DNA from: an uncultured Micrococcales bacterium
GTDB lineage: Bacteria > Actinomycetota > Actinomycetes > Actinomycetales > Microbacteriaceae
Assembly (NCBI GenBank): GCA_903929105.1
Contig: CAIYTL010000112.1
Coordinates: forward strand, 1 to 6,471
DNA length: 6,471 bases
Direction: 5' to 3'
Position 1 is the first letter of the stretch. Each line of letters begins with the position of its first letter. The notes beneath the pieces are model-generated. The model saw only the letters and a program-made list of their open reading frames with translations, was not told where the DNA came from and made no database searches. Below are positions 1 to 5,272 of the stretch, one piece after another. The position numbers were made by a program, and so were the translations under genes.

Positions 1-72
1 CAACTTCGAAACACCTGGTTTCAAATCAATCGTTTTGGCTTTGCAGAGCCAAAGTTAGTGAAAGGTATCTAA
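1..72 (+). CDS. yidD: Probable C-terminal tail of YidD (membrane protein insertion efficiency factor), 5' truncated
   Basis: Frame 1 is open from the left edge and encodes 23 residues containing INRFGFAEP, ending in TAA at 70-72. That stop overlaps the yidC ATG by one base (TAATG), the spacing expected of a translationally coupled gene pair. In actinobacteria the gene directly before yidC is usually yidD, a small cytoplasmic membrane-associated protein that assists YidC, and actinobacterial YidD proteins often end in an 'RxGFV'-like tail. The RFGF match and the position are the only evidence; none of the diagnostic cysteine/CHP core lies in the window. The stretch could instead be the end of another gene, or non-coding leader. 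Confidence 0.4.
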   Translation, partial: QLRNTWFQINRFGFAEPKLVKGI

Positions 73-983
73 TGCCCGATATTTTGTGGCCCATCAAGTG
101 GGCTATTGAGGCTATTTTGGTTTTCTGGCACGCGCTGTTTTCAGCCATCGGCTTTGATGCAAGTGCGGGCTTGACCTGGATTCTCTCGATCATTGGTCTA
201 GTCGTTGTGGTGCGCTCGGCGATGATTCCGGTGTTTGTGCGCCAGATCAAGAGCCAGCGAAACATGCTGGTGATGCAGCCTGAGCTGCAGGCTATGCAAA
301 AGAAATACAAGGGCAAGACCGACCCTGAGAGCCGTCAGAAGTTTGCCGCCGAGCAAATGGAGCTTTACAAGAAGTACAAAGCCAACCCACTCAGCTCTTG
401 CATGCCGCTGCTGCTTCAGATGCCGATTTTTGGTGGTCTTTTCGTGGTTCTCAACGAGGCTCAGAAGTCACACGCCGGTGTCGGTCTGCTGACTAGCGAC
501 CTAGCTCAGTCGTTTGCCCACGCGAACTTCTTGGGGGCAGAGCTTTCGACCAACTTCAACGGCAACACTAACGCCAAGATTATGGCTGCGGTCATGATCG
601 TTTTGATGACGGCATCGCAGTTCATTACTCAGCGACAGATTATGTCGAAGAACCAGAACCCAGCCGCAATGAACTCGCAGTATGCACAGACCCAAAAGAT
701 CATGCTTTACGTGTTCCCTCTGATTTTTGCGGTGTCAAGCTTCGCTTTTCCGCTGGGCGTTATGTGGTACTGGCTGGCTTCGAACTTCTGGACAATGGGC
801 CAGCAGTTCATAGTGATTCGCAACATGCCAACACCAGGGTCAGAAGCGCATGCTGCGCGTGAGGCCAGACTTGCTAAGAAAGGCAAGCCGCTGACTGTTG
901 AGCAAATCGAAGAGTTGCCAGAGCCAGTGAAGCAGCAGAGAGTTCAGCCGGTGTCTAAGACCCGCGCTAAGAAAAAACCCTAA
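72..983 (+). CDS. yidC: YidC/Oxa1-family membrane protein insertase
   Basis: Cytoplasmic-membrane insertase that helps place newly made proteins in the bilayer, alone or with SecYEG. The 303-residue product lacks the large extracytoplasmic P1 domain of Gram-negative YidC, as usual in Gram-positives. Visible order: hydrophobic or amphipathic first helix (about 8-27), TM helix 33-56 carrying Arg48 in VVRSAMIPVF (the conserved hydrophilic-groove arginine), cytosolic helical hairpin about 57-106 with MQPELQAMQKKYKG, TM about 107-128, external loop about 130-167, TM about 168-187, then two helices about 209-249 including FPLGVMWYWLASN. A basic tail follows (AKKGKP, KTRAKKKP), probably contacting ribosomes. 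ATG 72 is preceded by AAAGG at 61-65, 6 nt away. Two in-frame stops (TAATAA) end the gene. It sits 26 nt before jag, probably in one operon. Confidence 0.95.
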   Translation: MPDILWPIKWAIEAILVFWHALFSAIGFDASAGLTWILSIIGLVVVVRSAMIPVFVRQIKSQRNMLVMQPELQAMQKKYKGKTDPESRQKFAAEQMELYKKYKANPLSSCMPLLLQMPIFGGLFVVLNEAQKSHAGVGLLTSDLAQSFAHANFLGAELSTNFNGNTNAKIMAAVMIVLMTASQFITQRQIMSKNQNPAAMNSQYAQTQKIMLYVFPLIFAVSSFAFPLGVMWYWLASNFWTMGQQFIVIRNMPTPGSEAHAAREARLAKKGKPLTVEQIEELPEPVKQQRVQPVSKTRAKKKP

Positions 984-997
984 TAACTAGAGACACC

Positions 998-1002
998 AAG
1001 GA
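998..1002 (+). promoter_or_regulatory. Shine-Dalgarno site of jag/khpB
   Basis: AAGGA lies 7 nt before ATG 1010 in the 26-nt gap after yidC. It fixes the jag start and leaves no obvious room for a separate promoter, supporting cotranscription with yidC. Confidence 0.7.
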
Positions 1003-1009
1003 CCTAAAA

Positions 1010-1594
1010 ATGACCGAAACTAACAACGAAGCTGCCCAAGAACTTGAAGTTGCCGCTATCGATAGCTCAGATGCTGCCCTAGAGGCGCCAACCTCGGCAG
1101 ACGAGACCGAAGGCACTCAGACCAGCAAGTCTGCAAAAGCCCTTGAAGAAGAGGGCGACATAGCAGCTGACTATCTAGAAGAGCTGCTTGACATCTTTGA
1201 CCTCGATGGTGACATTGACATCGACGTTCGCGGCGGCCGCGCCTATCTTGAGGTTACAGCCGGCGCTAACAGCAACCTTCGGGTGATCTCTGAACCTGAA
1301 ACCGTAGAGGCGTTGCAAGAACTAACTCGACTTGCAGTGCAGGCCAAGACCAACGCTTTCAGTCGATTGATTCTTGATGTTGGCGGTTCGCGTCAGGCAC
1401 GAGTTAATGAACTTGCCAAGGTTGCTCAGCGCGCTATCGACAAGGTAACCGCTTCGGGCGAGGCTTTTGCTTTGAAGCCAATGTCATCTTATGAGCGCAA
1501 GATCATTCACGACCTAGTCTCAGATGCAGGCCTTGTGTCTGAATCTGAAGGTGAGGGCCGCGACCGTCACATCGTGGTCAAGCCACAGGCTTAA
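1010..1594 (+). CDS. khpB: Jag/KhpB-like KH-R3H RNA-binding protein
   Basis: Predicted cytoplasmic RNA-binding protein of the Jag (SpoIIIJ-associated, KhpB/EloR) family, which sits beside yidC across Gram-positives and is linked to cell elongation and small-RNA biology in some species. The 194-residue product has a very acidic, probably disordered start (about 1-50), a KH-II-type domain (about 52-125) and an R3H domain (about 130-192). The R3H signature is Arg163 and His167 in YERKIIHDLV; the KH helix reads ETVEALQELTRLAV (97-110). There is no N-terminal Jag_N domain, as usual in actinobacteria. The KH GxxG loop appears replaced by ISEP (93-96), so its RNA binding may differ from the canonical mode. 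The stop codon TAA (1592-1594) abuts the parS palindrome. Confidence 0.9.
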   Translation: MTETNNEAAQELEVAAIDSSDAALEAPTSADETEGTQTSKSAKALEEEGDIAADYLEELLDIFDLDGDIDIDVRGGRAYLEVTAGANSNLRVISEPETVEALQELTRLAVQAKTNAFSRLILDVGGSRQARVNELAKVAQRAIDKVTASGEAFALKPMSSYERKIIHDLVSDAGLVSESEGEGRDRHIVVKPQA

Positions 1595-1622
1595 TGTTTC
1601 ACGTGAAACATTTTGGATAGTC
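1593..1622 (+). repeat. parS-plus-leader repeat, copy 1
   Basis: This 30-nt stretch consists of AATG plus the rest of parS, a short T spacer and TTGGATAGTC. It recurs at 2428-2456 with one base missing and one substitution, so 28 columns are identical. The identity beyond the palindrome covers the Shine-Dalgarno core GGA (1615-1617), placed 7 nt before TTG 1625. The second copy has the same geometry before parA. Confidence 0.85.
1595..1610 (+). promoter_or_regulatory. parS: parS centromere site 1
   Basis: TGTTTCACGTGAAACA is a perfect 16-bp palindrome matching the conserved bacterial chromosomal parS bound by the ParB helix-turn-helix. With flanking bases the dyad extends to 20 bp (1593-1612). 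It fills the jag-rsmG junction, directly after the jag stop. Because parB is encoded in this window and a second identical site precedes parA, the assignment is strong. ParB-CTP clamps would load here and slide outwards over neighbouring genes. Confidence 0.95.
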
Positions 1623-1624
1623 CC

Positions 1625-2269
1625 TTGCAACCACAAGCATCAGAGTTTGAAGTCGAGGCTGTTCCGCAGCAGGCTTCAACGGTGTTCGGGGCAAATCTTG
1701 GCAAGGCGTTAGCCTATGCCGACGCTCTTGTTGAAGATAGCGACCAGTTAGGCTTGCTTGGCCCCAGAGAGCTGCCAAAGCTTTGGAGTAGGCACATTCT
1801 TAACTCTGCCGTGGTTGCTGAAGTGCTCAAGGCAGGGGAGTCAGTTGCTGACGTAGGCTCAGGCGCAGGTTTGCCTGGAATTCCGATGGCAATCGCCCGA
1901 CCAGATGTGCATTTTGTACTTATTGAGCCAATGGAGCGCAGAGCGAACTGGCTACAAAAGCAGGTAGACTCTCTCGAGCTCACCAATGTCGACGTGCTTA
2001 GAGCCCGTGCCGAAGAAGTAGGTCGGTCAGACTTTGACGTGGTGACGGCGAGGGCAGTTTCGGCTTTGCCCAAATTGCTGCGAATGACAGTCGATTTAAT
2101 CCGCCCCGGTGGCCGGCTTGTAGCTTTGAAAGGCGAAAGGGCTCAGGCTGAGATCGACGAATCCAGGCCGCTAATCAAAAAGCTCAAGCTATCAACCTTT
2201 GAAATTTTGTTCACAGGGGAGTCGATTCTTGAGGAACCAACTCGCGTGGTTGTCGTTAAGCTTGTCTAG
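1625..2269 (+). CDS. rsmG: 16S rRNA (guanine(527)-N7)-methyltransferase RsmG
   Basis: S-adenosylmethionine-dependent enzyme that methylates N7 of G527 in 16S rRNA; loss gives low-level streptomycin resistance in several bacteria. From TTG 1625 the product is 214 residues, normal for the family. The N-terminal helical part carries GPRELPKLWSRHILNS (about 46-61). The SAM-binding Rossmann loop is VGSGAGLPGIP (77-87), with the acidic IEP after strand 2 (about 100-102). TARAVS (141-146) and VALKGE (166-171) are further RsmG-specific segments. Start choice: TTG 1613 is also in frame, but parS lies directly upstream with no ribosome site. TTG 1625 has GGA 7 nt upstream in the same arrangement as parA. 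An in-frame TGA at 1604-1606 rules out longer forms. The start remains moderately uncertain. Confidence 0.93.
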   Translation: MQPQASEFEVEAVPQQASTVFGANLGKALAYADALVEDSDQLGLLGPRELPKLWSRHILNSAVVAEVLKAGESVADVGSGAGLPGIPMAIARPDVHFVLIEPMERRANWLQKQVDSLELTNVDVLRARAEEVGRSDFDVVTARAVSALPKLLRMTVDLIRPGGRLVALKGERAQAEIDESRPLIKKLKLSTFEILFTGESILEEPTRVVVVKLV

Positions 2270-2295
2270 AACGCCCCGCGCTTTAGAAAGTCAAA

Positions 2296-2454
2296 ATGCA
2301 ATCACAATCAGACGTCTCGGCTATCACGCCTAACACAGTCGCCTCTGGCCTTGGTTACCCGAACGAACGGGTCGAACTTAGTGCTGCGCCTACCGGTTGG
2401 TTGAATAATTCGAGCGCATCCATCGTCAATGTTTCACGTGAAACAATTGGATAG
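2296..2454 (+). CDS. Small hypothetical ORF reading through parS, possible parA leader
   Basis: ATG 2296 opens 52 codons ending in TAG 2452-2454, only 4 nt before the parA ATG at 2459. An in-frame TAG at 2284-2286 bounds it upstream. The product has no recognisable domain, TM segment or signal. Its end, NVSRETIG, is the translation of parS in one frame; the same NVSRET occurs in the annotated N-terminal part of Mycobacterium tuberculosis ParA. The upstream AGAAAG (2285-2290) is a weak ribosome site. It may be a leader peptide coupled to parA, the relic of a longer ParA N-terminus now out of frame by one base, or a chance ORF. I consider chance the most likely. Confidence 0.2.
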   Translation: MQSQSDVSAITPNTVASGLGYPNERVELSAAPTGWLNNSSASIVNVSRETIG

Positions 2455-2456
2455 TC
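2428..2456 (+). repeat. parS-plus-leader repeat, copy 2
   Basis: This 29-nt counterpart of 1593-1622 has parS, a one-base spacer, then TTGGATAGTC. The GGA at 2449-2451 lies 7 nt before ATG 2459, which identifies the parA ribosome-binding site and start. Relative to copy 1 there is one fewer T and one T-to-A change in the spacer. Confidence 0.85.
2430..2445 (+). promoter_or_regulatory. parS: parS centromere site 2
   Basis: A second perfect copy of the 16-bp palindrome TGTTTCACGTGAAACA, 835 bp from the first, lies just before parA. The flanking A on each side (2429, 2446) does not extend the dyad. Its position between any parAB promoter and the parA start suggests that bound ParB could also affect parAB expression; this is inference. 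An ATG at 2429-2431 overlaps the site and would give a product beginning MFHVKQ, a common mis-called ParA start created by parS itself. Confidence 0.95.
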
Positions 2457-2458
2457 TG

Positions 2459-3349
2459 ATGTCAGAAACCCCTTTAGCTCAAGAGCTCACCGATAACACA
2501 CGTCGCCTTGCGGCTGCTAAGGCCGCGACCGTACTCAAGCCCGCCAAAACCCGCATCTTCACGGTTTCTAACCAAAAGGGCGGGGTAGGCAAGACCACCT
2601 CATCAGTGAACCTAGCGGCAGCACTAGCCAGCAAGGGGCTCAAGGTGCTCGTAATCGATTTAGACCCGCAGGGCAATGCGTCGACTGCGCTAGGTGTTCC
2701 TCACCAAAAAGGCATCAAGGGAACTTTCGAGGTGCTTGTAGACGATGTGCCGATGATTAATCTGATTCAGCGCAGTTCAACCTTTGAAAATCTGTATTGC
2801 CTGCCGGCCACCATTGATCTTGCCGGCGCTGACATCACGCTTTTCGAAGAATTCAGCAACGAAGAGCGCAGAAATCGCCTAGAGGCGTCAATTTCGACCA
2901 TGCTCGAGTCGATGCCCGCCGACAAACGTCCCGACTACATTTTTATCGACTGCCCACCAAGCCTGGGCTTGCTCACGGTGAATGCCTTTGTGGCGGCGAA
3001 CGAGGTGCTGATTCCAATTCAGTGCGAATACTACGCTCTCGAAGGGCTTCAACAGCTGCTCGAAACCATTGACCGAATCAAGTCGAATCTAAACCCTAAG
3101 CTGCGAGTCAGCACGATCTTGCTAACCATGTTTGATGCTCGCACCAAACTCGCTGGGCAGGTAGCTGACGAGGTGCGCAAACACTTTGCCAATGAGGTGT
3201 TAGACGCAGTGATTCCTAGAGCAGTGAGAGTTTCTGAAGCGCCAAGCTTTGGCGAAACAATCATGACCTACGACAAGAGTTCTTCAGGCGCAATCGCGTA
3301 TCTTGAAGCCGCAATCGAAATGGCAAACAAGGGAGCCCACAATGGCTGA
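2459..3349 (+). CDS. parA: Chromosome-partitioning ATPase ParA (Soj family)
   Basis: ATP-dependent DNA-binding switch that moves ParB-parS complexes along the nucleoid to segregate origins. From ATG 2459 the product is 296 residues. A variable, probably flexible start (1-32) precedes the deviant Walker A box KGGVGKTT (40-47, signature lysines Lys40 and Lys45). Asp69 in IDLDPQGNAS is the catalytic aspartate position (Asp44 in Thermus Soj). Walker B is YIFIDCPPSLG with Asp164. The segments PIQCEYYALEGLQQL and VIPRAVRVSEAPSFG are typical of chromosomal, not plasmid, ParA. An in-frame ATG at 2429 would add ten residues encoded by parS and its spacer, with no ribosome site before it. ATG 2459 has GGA 7 nt upstream, so I prefer it. 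The gene overlaps parB by 8 nt. Confidence 0.96.
   Translation: MSETPLAQELTDNTRRLAAAKAATVLKPAKTRIFTVSNQKGGVGKTTSSVNLAAALASKGLKVLVIDLDPQGNASTALGVPHQKGIKGTFEVLVDDVPMINLIQRSSTFENLYCLPATIDLAGADITLFEEFSNEERRNRLEASISTMLESMPADKRPDYIFIDCPPSLGLLTVNAFVAANEVLIPIQCEYYALEGLQQLLETIDRIKSNLNPKLRVSTILLTMFDARTKLAGQVADEVRKHFANEVLDAVIPRAVRVSEAPSFGETIMTYDKSSSGAIAYLEAAIEMANKGAHNG
3329..3335 (+). promoter_or_regulatory. Shine-Dalgarno site of parB
   Basis: AAGGGAG inside the 3' end of parA lies 6 nt before ATG 3342. It decides between that ATG and the in-frame TTG at 3303, which would add 13 residues unlike any ParB start. It implies translation coupling of parB to parA. Confidence 0.8.
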
Positions 3350-4301
3350 GAAAAAAGGTGGCCTTGGCCGCGGAATCGGCGCGCTTATTCCAACCTCGAC
3401 CGCGCCGGGCGAAAGACCAATCGACGCGTTCTTCAACAGCTCAGATAACCCACAGGCTTCGGGCGAAGAGGCGTTGATTGAAGTGCCGGGCGCGCGCTTT
3501 GGCCACCTAAACCTCGATTCGATCGTGCCGAATGCCAAGCAACCCCGTTCGGTGTTTGAACCAGAGGCGTTTGCAGAACTAGTTCACTCGGTGCGTGAAA
3601 TCGGTGTGCTGCAGCCAATCGTGGTGCGTTCACTCGGTGAGCAGAACGGCCAAATGACCTACGAACTGATCATGGGCGAGCGTCGACTTCGGGCTTCTAA
3701 AGAAGCTGGTCTCACCAAGATTCCTGCGGTTATTCGTGAGACTGCCGATGAAAACATGCTTCGAGATGCTTTGCTCGAGAACCTACACCGCAGCCAACTC
3801 AACCCGCTTGAAGAGGCCAGTGCCTACCAGCAGCTTCTTGACGACTTTGGCATTACTCAAGATGAGCTCGCAACTCGAATTGGTCGCTCACGACCACTAA
3901 TCACAAACACCATTCGCCTCTTGAGGTTGCCGGTTTCGGTTCAGCGCAAGGTTGCTGCCGGGGTACTTTCAGCTGGGCACGCTCGCGCAGTTCTGAGCGT
4001 CGATGCTGAACGAATGGAATATTTTGCGAACAAGGCGATCAGCGAGGGCCTATCAGTTCGTGCTCTCGAAGAGCTGGTTGCCATTGATAAGCCAGCCAAG
4101 GGCAAAAATGTAACCGTCAAACAGGGTTCGCGCCAAGACCTGTTCAAGTCGATGGCCGAGAAACTCTCAGATTCGTTGAACACTCCGGTGAAAATTCAAA
4201 TCGCCAAAGCCAAAGGCCACATTGTCATTGATTTTGCAAACCTGGTTGACCTCAAGCGCATTTTGGCCGAAATGGGCCAGTCTGACGCTGCCGAGAACTA
4301 G
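3342..4301 (+). CDS. parB: Chromosome-partitioning protein ParB (Spo0J family, CTP-dependent parS clamp)
   Basis: Binds parS, hydrolyses CTP and spreads as a sliding clamp, recruiting ParA and SMC to the origin. The product is 319 residues. The N-terminal ParA-contacting peptide is GGLGRGIGALIP (6-17). The ParB/Srx CTP-binding domain runs about 53-160 and shows GVLQPIVVRS (88-97), GERRLRAS (112-119, the GERRxRA CTP motif) and ENLHRSQLNPLEEA (146-159). The helix-turn-helix region is about 170-196 (ITQDELATRIGRSRPLITNTIRLL). A C-terminal dimerisation domain, about 264-313, follows a Lys-rich linker. Its predicted targets are the two parS sites in this window. ATG 3342 is chosen for its strong AAGGGAG and the family-typical start. 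The stop TAG (4299-4301) overlaps the stop of the convergent ddl. Confidence 0.97.
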   Translation: MAEKKGGLGRGIGALIPTSTAPGERPIDAFFNSSDNPQASGEEALIEVPGARFGHLNLDSIVPNAKQPRSVFEPEAFAELVHSVREIGVLQPIVVRSLGEQNGQMTYELIMGERRLRASKEAGLTKIPAVIRETADENMLRDALLENLHRSQLNPLEEASAYQQLLDDFGITQDELATRIGRSRPLITNTIRLLRLPVSVQRKVAAGVLSAGHARAVLSVDAERMEYFANKAISEGLSVRALEELVAIDKPAKGKNVTVKQGSRQDLFKSMAEKLSDSLNTPVKIQIAKAKGHIVIDFANLVDLKRILAEMGQSDAAEN

Positions 4302-5270
4302 CCGCGACCGCGGTGAGCAGCCACAGCCAGCGAATAGTAGGTTTCGCCCAGAGTCTGCTTAGCTGCAAGAATTGATAACGGCAGCAGCGAGGTTTCAGTT
4401 AGGCCGGGCTGCACGTTGGCCTCTAGAAACCAAATGGTTTCGCGTTCGTCGACGATTACGTCAATTCGAGACATGTGCCTCAGGCCAAGTAGCTCATGCG
4501 CTTCAATCGCGGTTTTAGCGACCCTCTCGGCAAGCGAGGTCGAAAGTCTGGCAGGCACGTAGTAGTTAGTTTCGCCGGCTGTATAGCGCTCTTCAAAGCC
4601 AAAGCGCCCCTGCAACAGGTTCGATTTCGACCGCAGGTAGGGCAATAGCGCCGGCACCCAAGTCGATTACTGACACTGCAAGCTCTTTGCCCTCAACAAA
4701 TTTCTCAATTATGACCACATCGCAATAGACGTAGGCGTCGATCATTGCTTTGGCAAGGTCTTCTAGCTGGCTAACCACAGTGACGCCCTGGGCTGATCCG
4801 CTGCGCGCGGGCTTGACCACGAGGGGCAAGGCCAATGAACTAGAAACTATTTTTAATACGGCGTCAGCATCCAGCTCTTTAAATGCTTCTTTTGGAAGCG
4901 TGACTGAAACCGGGGTTTGAATGCCGATGCGTGAAACTAGGGTTTTCGCAATCGATTTGTCCCAGGCCAAACGAGCCGCGTCTGAACTAGCACCCACAAA
5001 AGGCACCCCGCTCAAGGCCAAGATGTCACGAAGCGCGCCGTCTTCGCCGGTAGCACCGTGCAAAACGGGCCAAATGACGTCTGGGCGGTCTGTGGCGATG
5101 TTTTCGAGCAAATGCCCGTCTGGTTCTCGAATGATGACTGTAGCGCCCTGCTCAGCGAGTGCATCGGCAACTCTGCGGGCAGATTTGAGCGAAATGTCGC
5201 GTTCGTGCGAGATACCACCGGCCAAAACCTGAATGACCAGCTTGTCAGAGGTGTGCTGCTTAGGAATCAT
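4298..5270 (-). pseudogene. ddl: D-alanine-D-alanine ligase, interrupted by a one-base frameshift (or sequence error)
   Basis: ATP-grasp enzyme that joins two D-alanines for peptidoglycan. Read with one base removed from the C4 run at 4607-4610, the gene encodes 323 residues with all family motifs. These are GGISHERDIS (18-27, with catalytic-region Glu23), HGATGEDG (71-78), VVKPARSGSAQGV, EKFVEGKELAV, the omega-loop FGFEERYTAG, and the Mg-binding residues in SRIDV and FLEANVQPGLTETS. The omega-loop tyrosine is kept, pointing to D-Ala-D-Ala rather than D-lactate product. As written, translation from ATG 5270 stops at TGA 4595-4593 after 225 residues and loses the Mg-binding half. ATG 5270 has AAGGGAG (5284-5278) 7-8 nt upstream and starts 2 nt after the aminotransferase stop, so the two are probably cotranscribed. 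Identity is certain; whether the lesion is real is not. Confidence 0.88.
4607..4610 (-). other. Frameshift site in ddl (C4/G4 run)
   Basis: On the coding strand the sequence reads GTT GCA GGGG CGC TTT GGC TTT GAA. Removing one G gives VAGRFGFEERYTAG, the expected Ddl omega-loop; as written it gives VAGALWL then TGA. Upstream and downstream frames are both intact and motif-bearing. This means either a very recent mutation or a base-call or assembly error. Confidence 0.85.
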
Positions 5271-5272
5271 CG

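Larger units (their letters stand above)
2270..2458. other. rsmG-parA intergenic region
   Basis: This is the only real gap in the window. It holds the second parS (2430-2445), a short ORF (2296-2454, listed separately) and a small hairpin: ACCCG at 2357-2361 pairs with CGGGT at 2368-2372, extendable by GTT/AAC around a two-base bulge. No T tract follows, so it is a poor terminator. An AATAAT-like -10 sits at 2404-2409, but I find no convincing -35 at 16-18 bp. A parAB promoter is expected somewhere here but I cannot place it from the sequence. Confidence 0.6.

Noticed and set aside
34..53. Hairpin TTTGGCT/AGCCAAA just before yidC, a possible terminator or attenuator
   Set aside because: No U tract follows, and the stretch is probably the coding tail of the preceding gene with its stop overlapping the yidC start.
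3303..3341. Longer parB starting at TTG 3303
   Set aside because: The 13 extra residues overlap parA and do not resemble ParB; ATG 3342 has a strong AAGGGAG and starts the typical ParB N-terminus.
4302..4313. CCGCGACCGCGG inverted repeat as a bidirectional terminator between parB and ddl
   Set aside because: The stem is only four to five base pairs with a tiny loop, there is no T tract on either side, and it encodes the last residues of Ddl.
4298..4657. Separate 119-residue gene starting at GTG 4657
   Set aside because: Its sequence is the C-terminal ATP-grasp part of Ddl, continuous with the upstream half after a one-base correction; the first residues are out-of-frame ddl.
4929..4938. GCGTGAAACT inside ddl as a third parS
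   Set aside because: Only one half-site matches; the left arm GTTTCAC is absent, so it is not a palindrome.
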